NCBI RefSeq assembly: GCF_933775445.1
Contig: NC_065874.1
Span: 31,380,501-31,444,500 of the forward strand
Direction: 5' to 3'
From: Argentina anserina
Lineage: Eukaryota; Streptophyta; Magnoliopsida; Rosales; Rosaceae
Length of the DNA stretch: 64,000 nt
In this document: positions 26,043 to 37,966 of the stretch, piece by piece
Layout of the letters: every line of letters starts with the position of its first letter
Numbering within the stretch: the first letter of the stretch is position 1
Position numbers and translations under genes: made by a program
Notes under the pieces: generated by a model
Told to the model about the DNA's origin: nothing
The model's input: the letters and a program-made list of their open reading frames with translations, nothing else
Databases searched by the model: none

Positions 26043-26535
26043 ACCTAAGATCTTTAGATAAAAACAAATATCATCTTGTTGTAGACCTCTGAATTAAGTT
26101 ACAATTGAAAAGTTACAATGATTACATATGTTTGTAACTTTGTATTAGTTTGATTTGGTTATAAATATTCGAGTTTGCGATTCTAATCTCTTCTATGTTC
26201 AAAACTTTGGATATCAAATTGAATTATCAAATTTTTTGAGAATTTTGTTAAAGTTTGGACTTTTGTAAGTTACAAGTGGATGGGTTTTGCAGCTGGTTTG
26301 CACCAAAATACGATCCGACCCGAAACAGAGAAGACAAAAGGAGTTAATTTCCAGTGCTCGAGCAGCTGCGCACTGCCTGCTGGTTCCGCGCTGTCTTTGC
26401 CCCAGAAGGCCAGAACAATCTCAAACGGTCAAACCAAACCAAATTAAACAACATAACTCCGAACAATCTCCCACCAATATTCTCACTCATTTATTCCTCT
26501 CCTGCTCTAATACCCCTTCTCAATAATCCCAAAAA
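26043..26535 (+). other. Promoter and 5' UTR region of the GH17 gene
   Basis: Between the MULE-like element and the glucanase start. It is AT-rich at first, then (26280-26535) has transcript-like composition. A TATA-like TTATAAATAT lies near 26159, rather far from the ATG, so an intron in the 5' UTR or another core promoter is possible. Confidence 0.35.
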
Positions 26536-28988
26536 ATGCAACCACTTACCCTCTCCCTACTAATCTTCCTGTTGGCCACAATGGTCTACGGCTCCGTAGC
26601 CGTGGGCGTGAACTGGGGTACAACGGCCTCGCACCCATTGCCGCCGGCCAAGGTCGTCAGGCTCTTGAAATCCAACAACATTACCAGAGTGAAGCTCTTC
26701 GACGCAGACCCACTTGTGCTCGAAGCGCTTTCTGGGTCCAATCTGGGCGTCACTGTTGGGATTCCTAATGGGTTGCTTAGGAGCTTGAACTCGTCCAGAA
26801 AGGCTGCGCAGAGTTGGGTCCATGACAATGTCACTCGCTATGTTTCTGGTGGTGGGAGCCGCGTTAACATCGAGTATGATCGCTTTTTCCTTACGGGGTT
26901 TGTGTTTAGATTTGGATAATGTGCATTTAGATTTTGTGGAGTGTGATCGACTATTACAAGTAGTCAGTGATTCTGATTCAGTGCGTTTGTGCATGTGTTA
27001 CTGTGATTTTTTTTTTTTGAGAAACTGTTACTGTGATTGTTGGAGTAGTACTGAGGGTCATTATTTTCTTGTTGCTTTCAATTGCTATGATTGAAGTGAG
27101 ATGGTAGATTTGTGCAGAAGTTATTAGGTTACATAAGACGGAGAATTTAGTTTGTTTTTCAAAGTTGCGAGCTTTAAATGCAAAATACGCAGCTAACTAG
27201 CGATGATGATGCTTAGAACTATGGTAGTTTTCTTGGTTTCATGAATTGTCTTTGATATCATATGATCTGCATAGAGCATTTAGAGGTGATTATTTGAGTG
27301 TTTTTATGCAAGAAGCGTGAAAATGCTACGTGCTGGTATTCATGTTTCAATGCTAGCAGTAGCTGGTGGCTTGAGGATTGAACTTTTAGTTTCACAGTTG
27401 CTTGATTTCTAGGAATGTGAACGCATATATGCTTCTTTTTTAAGAAAAGAAGACGCTTTCTAAGAAATGAGAAACAAAGTACTATTTTTTGTGTCATAAA
27501 TTATAAAGTGGAGCATGTTGCCTCCTTCACCGCATCATTGTCTTAGCGCAAGGTTGTTGCTGACAGGAAAAATATTAAATAGAAACTGCATTCACTGGAC
27601 TAGGACTGGTCTATTTTCCTGAGAAAGGCATTAGGACTGGTCTATCATTTAGAGTGTCACAATATGGTAGATCCCGAGTATGAGTCCTTTTTAGGCTAGT
27701 CAGCAACACAAGAAGAATTAGAAAATGAATGTTTGTAGCAGGAGTTTCATTGTTCATTGGACTCATTAAATGACTGTATACTAGTATTTTGTTAATTTAA
27801 TCCAAATGCAAGGCACGTTGCTCTTTCATTAGATTGCTGTTTCCTATATTGGTAGCTAACTCGAAGAAATCCAGGTACATTGCTGTGGGAGATGAGCCAT
27901 TTCTCCAGAGTTATGGTGATCAATTTCATCCTTTTGTGCTTGGAGCAGCAATCAATATCCAAACAGCTTTGACCCGAGCAAACTTGGATGACAGTGTGAA
28001 AGTAGTGGTTCCCTGCAGTTTTGACTCCTTCCTATCAGAGAATGGCCTACCATCGAAAGGACATTTCCGAGCTGATGTCAATAAGACTATGATTCAACTG
28101 CTCACTTTTCTCAGCAAGCACAACTCACCATTTTTCGCAAGCATTTCCCCGTACTTAGCTCTCCAACAGAACAATAACATTTCCCTTGACTTTACTCTCT
28201 TCAGAGTATACACCAAAGCTCATAACGACAGTCGCAGAATGTACAAAAACAGCTTTGACTTGAACTATGACATATTGGTTAATGCATTGTCAACAGTAGG
28301 GTTTCCTAAGATTGGAATTGTTGTGTCACAGATTGGTTGGCCTACAGATGCAGGAGTAAATGCCACCTCGTACGCTGCAGAGACCTTCATGAAAGGCCTG
28401 ATGAACCGCCTTCGTAGCAAACTGGGGACCCCACTTAGACCTCGAAATCCTCCAATTGAAACATACATTTTTAGCCTCTTGGATGAAGATCAAAGAAGCA
28501 CAACCATTGGAAATTTTGAGAGACATTGGGGCGTTTTCACTTTTGATGGTCAAGCCAAGTACCGTTTTGATTTTACACGAGGTTCAAACAGCCTCGTGAA
28601 CGCAGAGGATGTTGAGTACCTTCCTTCGAGGTGGTGTGTGGTGAACAATAATGAGGACTTATCAAACGCCAGTGCTAATGCATTACAGGCATGTTCCCTT
28701 GCTGATTGCACCTCACTGTCTCCTGGTGGATCTTGTTTCAATATCAGTTGGCCTGGGAATATCTCGTATGCCTTTAATAGTTACTATCAACACCATAATC
28801 AGAGTGCAGCCAGCTGCGACTTTGGTGGCCTTGGTTTGATCACAACTGTTAATCCATCAGTGGATGACTGCAGGTTTTTGGTTCAGCTGAACACATCGCT
28901 TTCAGTTACTCTCCATCCGGCCTCTGTTTCCGGGTGGACTACCCTGCTACTGGCAGCCATTTTGTTACTTTTACCACGATTTACCTAG
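26536..28988 (+). CDS. GPI-anchored GH17 beta-1,3-glucanase-like protein with X8/CBM43 domain
   Basis: Two exons (26536-26873, 27875-28988; a 1001-bp GT-AG intron splits a Glu codon) give 483 residues. There is a signal peptide (about 1-25), a GH17 barrel starting GVNWGT, an X8 domain from WCVVNN (about 366-452) with six cysteines, and a hydrophobic C-terminus (about 463-483) typical of a GPI signal. It would act at the cell surface or plasmodesmata on callose. The acid/base Glu is present in VGDEP (E120), but the nucleophile position in the usual SETGWP signature reads SQIGWP (Q265, 28329-28331). The frame is intact, so it is a conserved protein that may bind rather than cleave glucan. Intron position and domain order match the GH17-X8 family. 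Confidence 0.92.
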
Positions 28989-29640
28989 ATATACATTCGG
29001 AGGAATTTTTTTTGTAGAAAATAGGTATCCAAAGAAATTTGTCTGCAGGTCCCCATGTTGTCTGTGAGTGCTGTTAATGCAACTCCTTGAGAGGTTGAAC
29101 TTTTTGTTTAAGTTCTTGTTTTATGAAATTTGATGTACAGAAGTAGGGTGTGGTGAATTGAGAAATGATTTGTAGGGTCTTCCACTCAACATATAGTCTC
29201 AAGACTCCTGAAAAGATTTTTGGCATTGAACAAAAAAAGATACTGTGCTTTCTTCATTTGGAACTTAAAGCAATTGTGTGTGCCAAATAGGCATAGGATC
29301 TTTCAAAGTTTCAATTTAGAGCATGTGTATAGTAAATTGGTGCATATATAAGTTTTTTTTTTAAATGAAAAGTGCATACATAAGTTTTGTGTTTTCTTTC
29401 TGAACTGAAATACAATTGAAATTCAAGTATACTTAAGAGTCTTATGATTTTCGTAAACTATACGAATCAAATTCTTATAATTCGTAACCTTTGATTTGTA
29501 CATTCTCCATTGTAAATTAGAAAAAAAAAATTAGATGAATACAGGAAGTTTATTCAAACGGGTCGGGGGCCCAGAGTAGGAAGCCCATTAAAGAAAGAAC
29601 ACGTGTAAATGTAGTGAAAGTACAAGAATCTCACGACGAC
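28989..29640. other. 3' UTR of GH17 gene and spacer
   Basis: Short AT-rich spacer between two plus-strand genes. No further feature is seen. Confidence 0.5.
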
Positions 29641-29647
29641 TAAAGAG

Positions 29648-29656
29648 TATATAAAT
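29648..29656 (+). promoter_or_regulatory. TATA box of TAF15b
   Basis: TATATAAAT lies 87-95 bases upstream of the start codon, matching a transcription start near 29680. Confidence 0.65.
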
Positions 29657-29742
29657 CTCCAAGTTCCTCCGAGGATACATCTCATTCTGAGCAGTTGTTG
29701 CCCTAATCGTTCTGTATCTCTCCTTCTCTGAAAACCTAGATC

Positions 29743-31987
29743 ATGGCTGGCATGTATGGTCAGGACGGCGGCAGTGGCGCCGCTCCGCCATATGGATCTA
29801 GCGGCGGCGGAGGATACGGAGGCGGAGGAAGTGGTGGTGGTGGAGGAGGTGGAAGCTACGGAGGTAGCGGAGGTTATGGAGGTAAAGGAGGTGACGGCGG
29901 TGGTTACGGTGGCGGAGGCCGTGGTGGTCGAGGTGGAGGTGGTTATGGTGGAAGTGGTGGTGGTGGCTATGGTGGCGGGGGCGGCGGCGGTGGTCGAGGT
30001 ATGTATGAGCAATTTTTTTTTTTTGATTCGATAAGGGTTTCTGTAGTTTTAAACTCAATTAGTTTTGGTTAATTTGAGCTGGTTGTATTTGTTTTAGGTG
30101 GAGGATATCAAGTCGGCAGCGGCGGCCGAGGAGGTGGTGGTGGCGGCGGCCGAGGTGGCCGTGGCGGAAGCGGAAGGGATGGTGATTGGCCCTGCCCTAA
30201 TCCAGGGTAAGTCCTTTTCTTTATGTGTCTTTTTATGGTCTTCTGATATATATTATCTCGATTTTGATATCGTCTTGCATAATTAGAGTAGTTCTAATGT
30301 AGATAGATTTTGATTTTGATTGATATTTACTCGGGCATTTGATTTATGATATTGAAACTGGAAATACTTGTATATAGCTGTGGGAATGTGAACTTTGCAA
30401 GAAGAACTGAGTGTAACAAGTGTGGTACTCCCTCTCCTGGCGGTGGCGGTGGCGGTGGAGGTGGTTACAATAGAGGTGGAAGTGGTGGGGGCTTTGGTGA
30501 TAGCCGTGGAGGCAGAGGTGGTAATTATGATGGGGGTCGTAGTGGCAACTATGAAGGAGGTAAAGGTGGTGGATATGATGGAGGCCGTGGGGGTGGTTTT
30601 GATAGTAGAGGTGGAGGTGGGAGTAGAGGCGGTTCTTACGGTGGGAACCAAGGAAGAGATGACGGTGGGTACGGTCAGGCTCCTGCACCTGCTCCTCCGT
30701 CTTACCCACAGTCATATAATGCTGGTTATGGAACAGAGGCAGTGCCTCCTCCTAGTAGCTATACTGGTGGGCCTGCTTCATATCCCCCATCCTATGGTGG
30801 TCCCGCAGGTGGTTATGGTGGTGATGGTCCTGGTGATGCAAGGAGAGGTGGCCGAGGTGGCCCTCCTGCTAAATATGATGGTAGTGGTGGTGGTGGTCGA
30901 GGTGGTTATGGAAGTGCTCCTACAGAGGCCCCAGCTAAGGTGAAGCAATGCGACGAGAACTGTAATGATACTTGTGACAATTCTAGAATTTACATATCGA
31001 ATCTGCCACCGGATGTCACAGTTGATGAACTGCAAGCTCTTTTTGGAGGCATTGGACAAGTAATTCCACTTCTTTTGCATTCTAGGAAGCCTGCAGTTTA
31101 AAATCCTTCTGTTTCTATGTAGTATATGCCACTAATTTTTAACTACTTCTTTCTAGCTTCAGCTTGCCATATTGGTTTAGTAATGTTTATGTTGTTTCAT
31201 CAGCATATAATGCCTTGAAATGGTTAGCTCATCAAAAGTTATTGTTCTAGGTCGGAAGAATTAAGCAGAAACGTGGGTACAAAGATCAGTGGCCATATAA
31301 CATCAAGATTTACACAGATGAGTCAGGCAAGAACAAAGGTGATGCATGTTTAGCCTATGAGGATCCAAATGCTGCACATTCAGCTGGCAGTTTTTACAAT
31401 GGTAATGTCTAGCTGTCATTCTTCTTGCAGTAATATGAAGTTTAACAGATGTAGTAATCTGTGTACTCACCATGTGCTATGCTCACAGGTCATGACATTA
31501 GAGGCTATAAGATTAGTGTTGCAATGGCAGAGAGGTCGGCACCTAAGGCTTACGACAATGGGTATCTACCTATCAACTGTACATAATTTAATATGAAGTT
31601 TAACTGAACTACGTAATTTGTTTATGCATTCGTCCTCCGGCTTGGCCGGTCACAATAGGATTATTATCAGTCAGCTTTGTGATATCTTCTAGTTTTCATT
31701 TTATGGCATTATGCTTTCTGATTAATTGCTTGCAGGTTGCCACTTTATATTTTCGGATTATGTCATGTTCATAGCTGACTTGATGTGGCATGTCTGTTTC
31801 AACGGAGTGTCTTTTTTTATTTTATTGTTATAGCCAATTTCAATATGTTCCTGAACTGTGTGCTGACTAATTTGTTTGTAATAACAGTGGTGGTAGAGGT
31901 GGTTATGGGGGCGGTGACAGGCGCAGGGAGAACTATGGTGGACCTGATAGACATCAGCATGGTGGAAATCGTTCACGTCCCTATTGA
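29743..31987 (+). CDS. TAF15b: TAF15b-like RNA-binding protein (FET family, RanBP2 zinc finger + RRM)
   Basis: Six exons (29743-29998, 30098-30206, 30378-31059, 31251-31401, 31489-31561, 31888-31987) join in frame to 456 residues. Order: Gly-rich region (1-110), RanBP2-type zinc finger (about 114-145: [21 protein letters not shown] then NKCG), a second Gly/Arg/Tyr-rich region, the conserved CDENCNDTCDN segment, an RRM (about 325-410, with RIYISNLPPDV), and a Gly/Arg tail ending GGNRSRPY. The same order and tail are characteristic of Arabidopsis TAF15b, a TFIID-associated nuclear RNA-binding protein linked to flowering and immunity. RGG/RG and YGG motifs predict phase separation and arginine methylation. 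All introns are GT-AG. Confidence 0.95.
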
Positions 31988-34291
31988 GAGAAATTCCAGA
32001 TCAAGCACATTTTATGTAATGAGAATTGTTTGAGGATTTTTGTATTCGTTTTGGAGGGATCTTAAACTGGAGACTAAGAGGTAGGTTGTTCAATAACCCT
32101 GGGCAATACCTCTGTCCTCCTTTAATTTAACTACCCATACCTGGAAGGGTTTAAATTATAGGCGCTTTGGATTGATTAAGTTGTGTGGATGTTTTTTTTA
32201 GTGACAAGTGGATAATCTCCAAATTGCTTGCTGCTAAGGTAGGTCTATTTTTTCAGGTGAGTGCTGCTCTTTCATAATCATTAATTTACACTTGTTTGGA
32301 GATTATCCATAGTGCACTGGATGTTTGTTTGCATCTGATCATTTCATATATATTGCCCAGATGCGCACGCCTGTGATCATGAATATGATGTTTATGCATG
32401 TGCATGATTTGGACTCGATTTTTGGTTGTAATGCATTATCCATATTAGTTACGTTGTACTTGAATAAAAAGGAATGCCATGTTCAATATTATGGATTTCC
32501 TATGTGTTTCAATATCTGATATCAAGTAGTGTACTTGTGGGCTGGCAACTCTGTTGGCTATGATCTAGGGGCATTTAGCAGTTGTAGAACATCGACTTAA
32601 ATCTGGGGAATAAAGTTGTAGGTTATGGTTATTGCACATAAATGGATGGTTTTGTGGATTTTCAGCTCTGCACTAGTAAATCTTCAGTCTTAATTTGGCG
32701 ATGAAGGGTCATGGCCTTAATGATTGCTCAAGTAAAACTTATTCGGTGGGACTGTAGCCCCATGACTATATGGAGAAGTGATGTTTTATTTTGATCGCCC
32801 TCTTCACTGAAACAAAAAGTCAAGTCAGCTTCGCCCTCACTGAAAAAAAAAAGTCCAGTCAGCTTTCGCTAATACAGGGTCATCTGGATGGAAATCTGAA
32901 ATAAATTCGGAATAGAGTTTGAAGCAAATTGTATGCCGAATGGTTCTCTGTCTCTTGTCTATATAAGACTTTTGTTGAAAGCACTAAATTGAAATTCTTG
33001 TCAAAAGTGAAAAAAGCGGTAAATTGGAATTGATACCCTACATGCTGCAGAAATCTCACCTTGTGTTGGAAAGAACTTCGGGGCCAACCAACAATGGACT
33101 GTACTTGAATTCTTATTCTCATAGTGTACAAATAATTTAAAATCAAATCGACTTCTTCATTAGTGATCTAAAACCATGAAAGGTGCACGGATCATAGCTT
33201 CACTTGCACCCATTTGTGCAATTCTCCCGAGCGTTGATGCAACTGAAATTTGACTCAAGGGCCCCAAATCAAAAACGCTCACACCGAAAATCTTGTGTTT
33301 GATTATGGTCGCTCTGCTAGCTTCAATCAGAATTACGGATGGTAAGATGATTACCATATGGAGCTTAAGGAAATCATAGCATTGCCCCTCTCAACTCTTG
33401 TATGCTCATCCAAAACTTTTTGGAAATGTTGGATAATTACATCTTGAAGCCATACAACAAAACAAGGCTGTGGTCTGGTTACGGTCGTCTGAATGCCCCA
33501 TCTCACTATTATCTCTGTACATGCGTTTGTTGAAGGTCTTAGTGTGGCATTTGAGGAGGACCATATTGAGAGGTACCGTCAGCAGTACCGTGACCCTGAA
33601 GTACAGATGATATATTGCTTCAAAGTTGACGAACATAAGAACGGATATGATATAATTAGAATACATGGGAAGACACGCATGCAGCAAACAATGCTATATC
33701 ATGGAGTAGAGAGGATCCATCTAGATTGCACATTTACATGTATATGTGAAATGCAGCTGCAAGTGCAAATGTTTTTGAAAGGTTTTTTCAAATAGCTTAG
33801 CACTCTAGTAATTTTGGCCGATAAATCCTAGTAAGAGAGCCAAAGTTTTCCTCATTATCTTATCAACTTTCAAGACCTAACCAGCTCCAATCTCAGTTTT
33901 CCAACTTCAGACTATAAAAATCAGCTTCACCAGAAAGCAGTTCATTCTTCCTAGAGTATGGAGATCTTAAGATACCAACTGAGGACCAAGTCATCATAAT
34001 CAGATCAGAGAATTTTGTTTTCTGACATTCGATTTTTTTATTGGCCAAACATTAGATTAATCAAAATGGATACATTCCAAAAATTGGCTACTCAATCATC
34101 TTTGTGACTCCGCTATGTATCTTATTGAGGAGAGCTTTTTACACCCCACCTCCATGTTATCATATGTACTCTGAACTAATACACCACAACTACAGAGATC
34201 AATAGCAATCTGGTTATACTCTCACTTTCTCAGACTTAGACCTCAACTTAATGATCCTTAACAGAGATAGGAAAACATCAAGAAGCCAGGG
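31988..34291. other. Spacer between TAF15b and the FLX-like gene
   Basis: The first 200 bases are the 3' UTR of TAF15b. Open frames at 33160-33357 (-) and 33493-33795 (+) have no recognised domain. A last exon of the FLX-like gene could be hidden here. Confidence 0.35.
32203..32313. repeat. Inverted repeat, 15-bp perfect arms
   Basis: TGGATAATCTCCAAA (32209-32223) pairs with TTTGGAGATTATCCA (32295-32309), and CAAGTG/CACTTG words accompany the arms. It could be a tiny MITE or a 3' end structure downstream of TAF15b. Confidence 0.6.
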
Positions 34292-35288
34292 TCATTCACA
34301 TACCTGATGCATGGCGTGGGAGTCAGGGTACGCATTTCCTCCGTAGAGCACATCAGCATTGCCATAAGCCATAGGGTACCCAGGACCTGCAACAAAACAA
34401 CAACCCAAAGCCCATCAAAAACTCACAGCATTGGCATTTTTACATCTAGAGAAAGAAGATATCTACATTATCCCCATGAAACACACTCCCTACAACAAGC
34501 ACCATAACCAATCTCAAACGCAATGCTCAATGAAAAGAACACAATTGAAGGATCAAACAACCACCTGGATTTGCTGCTGCTACAGCAGCCCTGGCTCTCT
34601 TCTCTGCATTTGCCAACTCACCGTGAAGCTTTTCGATTTCGACAGCCAACGCCGCCATATAATTCTCCATAGCTTGCCGATGCTCAAGGTTAGTAGCTCT
34701 TGTTTTCTTTTCAGTCTCAATTGCAGCCCTACAGATCAAATACATTCAAATTTTCATATCAAAATCTCAGAAATTTCATAATTCTCTCACAAAAAAATTG
34801 AAACAGTTTTACCTTCCTTTCCCAATTTCAACCTTCAAGGTCTCAATTTCGTCTCTACTAGCTTCGAATTGCTTCGACTCATCCGACCTAGCCCTCTCAA
34901 TCTCTCCCTGGATCTTCTTCAACTCCTCCGCCAGCTCCATCCTCGACGTTCTCAGGTCCTCAATGTCGTTCCGGACGATACTCAGCTCGGCGGTCATGTC
35001 GTCCAGGCCGCGGAGCTCCGCGTCCAGCTTCAACGACCTGTCGTAGACCTCGCGCACCTCGGCGTTCCTCTCGGATTTGATCTGGCCGGCGACGGCCTTC
35101 AGGTTGCGGAGGTCGCTCTGCGCGGCGGTGAGCTCCTGCTTGAGCGCGACGTGCGTGGCGGCGAGGCGTTGGTTGTCTAAGAGGAGGGACTGGATCTCGC
35201 GCTGCTGGAGATTGATGCGGTCCTCGAGGGCCGTCGTGTTGACGATTTGAGGGAGGCGGTGGAGGTGCCGGGTCTCTCTTCCGGCCAT
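34292..35288 (-). CDS. FLX-like coiled-coil protein (FLL family)
   Basis: Three exons read on the minus strand: 35288-34813, 34728-34565, 34386-34304. They join in frame to 241 codons through GT-AG introns. The protein starts MAGRETRHLHRLP and is almost entirely a long coiled coil. Conserved stretches include LLLDNQRLAATHVALKQEL, LKAVAGQIKSERNAEVREVY and ENYMAALAVEIEKLHGELA, followed by a short PGYPMAYGN tail. This pattern is that of FLX/FLX-LIKE proteins; FLX works with FRIGIDA to raise FLC expression, while the FLX-like members are less understood. Exon 3 is followed by a good donor (CAG|GTATGTG), so a last small exon downstream is likely but was not found. Reading through gives three more codons and a stop at 34292. 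The start is shared with a divergent promoter. Confidence 0.85.
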
Positions 35289-35902
35289 AATTGATACCTC
35301 ACTGCTTTGCCGCGACGACGCCGATGACTGAAATTATTTTGTTTAATTCGTTTTCGCCGAGTGTGCCAATAAACACTTTATTTTTATTGTCCAAAAAAAT
35401 AAATATTTTTACTGCTCAAATTATCTCACTTGTGTTTGAGTTGGTAAAAATTTAGATACGAAACGGTTCACTCGGATTTAAATTTCGCAAACACAAATTT
35501 AGAGTTAGATTGCAGTTAATCATCAGTGACTATGTAGCTTTTGATAACCATTAACCAAGGTCCTGAAAGAACTGAGTGATTTCAATTAGAAAAAGGAATT
35601 TACTTTTAACACAATTCATAGTGTAATTCATCACAATATGTTTAAATATATCCATGAATTCAATTAAATTATTTAAATTACGCGTATATTTAATTTATAC
35701 AGTATGTTTTTTTTTTAATTTTAAATGATAATAAAACTCATCTTGAGTGCTCGACTGATTAGAGTTTAGAGTGAAAATTGAGTTTGGATTGGCAAAAGTT
35801 GCCCAACCAAGTTACCACCAATAAACCACATATATAAACCCTGGATCACACAAAATAAACCGATAAGGTGAAATCTCATCCTCATCATATTTTCCCGCCA
35901 AA
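35289..35902. promoter_or_regulatory. Divergent promoter region between the FLX-like gene and DFO
   Basis: 614 bases separate the two start codons on opposite strands. The centre is AT-rich (35390-35760), with no ORF or transposon seen. Both genes probably take their promoters from here. Confidence 0.6.
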
Positions 35903-35970
35903 ATGTTTGAGCCATTTCGTTCACTCGTTCTGAACAGAAGGTCTGATCTTTCACCTTCTTCTCCAATCTC

Positions 35971-36015
<45 letters not shown>

Positions 36016-37966
36016 AAGAAGCTTAAATTTTGCAGATTCGGCGATGAGACTCTTCGCGTTCTGGAATCGATTCTGGTTTCCAAGGACGTCAAATCCTCCA
36101 TAGAAGTCCGATCTGCCCTGAGACAATTCATGAGATCCGAATCCTTCTCAATTCTCCAAGAAATTTCTCAGAAAACCGTCGCGGAGAAGCTTCTTGTTCT
36201 CGAATTTCTCGTTCGCACGTTCGCGCTCGTCGGCGATGTTGAGGTTCGTCTCCTCTCACATCCTCTCAATTTCGTCGATTTCATTGTTTATGATTCATCT
36301 GTTTCAGTCAAAAATTGAATTTCCAGGATCGAATTTAATGATTTTGATGTTGATTATGTGGATCTGATTGGGTAATGATTGTAGATCGGTTTGTGATTTT
36401 GCAGAATTGCTTAGCTTTGAGATATGAGGCTTTGCTTTTGCGAGATCTGAAGTCAGCTACTCAGCAATGGCTGAAGGTTCCACATCTGGAATGGTTCAAC
36501 TTTGCTCAGCAGTTACTGGACAATGGTTTCTATTCAATTGCTGCAAAGGTGTGCTTGATTGTCCTCATTACTCTTCGTTTTTCCTTTTATATTTGTTACT
36601 AATTGTCGATTTACGCCGGCAGTTTGTATTCCTAGACTAATTGATTGTCACTAACTATAAGAAATTTATAAATAATTGTTTGAATTGCTGATGGAGGAAT
36701 TTGGAGCAAATGAGCTTGTTGATGATATTTGATTTAAAGATAACTTCATTTGATCTTTCTTATGGCTTGTTTTCGTTGGTGTAATGTAAAGTCTTATTAT
36801 CTATCAGATGAAGTTGGAGAAGATATTTAAAGTTCTTATTTTCATTTTTGTATTGAATAAGTATGGTTACTTTCTCCATATTTGTATATTGGGCTTCGAT
36901 CTTGTGATCAGAATATCATGAGACTTTGATGTCTGTGATTTTTCTTCTAAGCTTTTGTGGTGCTGTTACAGGTTTGTGAAAATGCGTTGTCATCCCTTAA
37001 GTGGAAGTCTGCTGAACAGCCTACAGCAGATGGAGTTTTCAGTGAGAGGATATCTTCTGAAGACCCAAAAACAGACAAAGTCACTGAAAATGAGCAAGTT
37101 ATTGAAAAGATAAAGAGGCTCAAGGAGTGTGCCATGGCATCTGCTTCTTCTCACTCAGGTATGTTTAGGTCTGTTAAGATTATATCACGTTTTTGATATA
37201 CATGCCAAGGTATTGGAGTCAATTTACGGGGTTGAATTGGTAATGCTGAATTGCCTTCCTTGACCACAGTTTAATCTAATCCTGAGTCCTGACATGGGGC
37301 TAACGTTTCAGTCCATTATGCCTGTAGCTTAAAATGAGAGGGTTTCTCCTGAAAGAACTTCAAGTTTTCATCTGAGATGAGGTGGTGATAAATTGAAAAT
37401 TAAGATAGGCAGCATAAGCTGCAGTCCACAGTTAACAGATATTTTAATCAAGTTTTACCTTAAGACATAAGACATCTTAACATTCAACTCATTAGTAAAT
37501 GATTGTTTGGTCAATTATATCTATAAGAGTCTGTATCAAATGCTAGTGTGCTACTATATCACATGCAAGAATCTTTACTGAGCTCCCTAATATCCAGTAA
37601 CGTTGTAGGCAAGAGCATGAAACGTATGTCTTCATGCTACTATTAGTAACTGCTACTGTTCAACATTGACTTGTGATTCTTGATCTCAGACATTCCATGG
37701 TGTGTTTTTCCTATGTTGTTTGTGTATTAAACTACTCCTTGTGATTCATCTTTGTCAAAGGATTTGTGTTAACATATAATTTGCTGATCTCAGTTCAAAC
37801 ACAAACGGCAGACTACATGAATAAGAGACTAAAACAGAAGAGTATGGTGTGCTCTCCAGTTCTGAAGAAGACAACATGTGTAGCAAGCACTTTGTTCAGA
37901 AATGGAATTAAAAAGCGTAATGAACGAAAATTGAATGAAAGCAGAAGCTTATTGGGGTTGAGTTGA
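35903..37966 (+). CDS. DFO: DSB formation protein DFO (meiotic recombination)
   Basis: Five exons (35903-35940, 36036-36243, 36405-36548, 36972-37158, 37794-37966) join in frame to 249 residues. Conserved stretches include NRRFGDETLRVLESILVSKD, ISQKTVAEKLLVLEFLVRTF, ALVGDVENCLALRYEALLLR, WFNFAQQLLDNGFYSIAAKV and ENALSSL. These match the pattern of Arabidopsis DFO, a plant-specific protein needed for programmed meiotic double-strand breaks with SPO11 partners. The first exon is only 38 bases and easily missed; it is supported by the frame across the junction (AAC AGA AG|A TTC). The first intron is 95 bases and contains a CT microsatellite. The C-terminus is basic, ending RKLNESRSLLGLS. Confidence 0.9.
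35975..36010 (+). repeat. (CT)18 microsatellite in DFO intron 1
   Basis: A perfect CT tract inside the 95-base first intron, about 25 bases before the AG acceptor at 36034-36035. It is the only extended pyrimidine tract of the intron. Confidence 0.95.

Noticed and set aside
29554..30012. Thr/Ser-rich minus-strand open frame
   Set aside because: It is the complement of the Gly-rich first exon of TAF15b; composition alone explains it. The same holds for the other frames across 29750-31080.
33160..33357. Open frame on the minus strand
   Set aside because: Could be a missing exon of the FLX-like gene, but its sequence does not fit the coiled-coil family and no splice junction joins it.
33493..33795. 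Open frame on the plus strand
   Set aside because: 100 codons without a recognised domain or exon signals; not enough evidence for a gene.
34869..35180. Plus-strand open frame
   Set aside because: Complement of the FLX-like exon 1, whose coding strand is clear from family match and splice sites.
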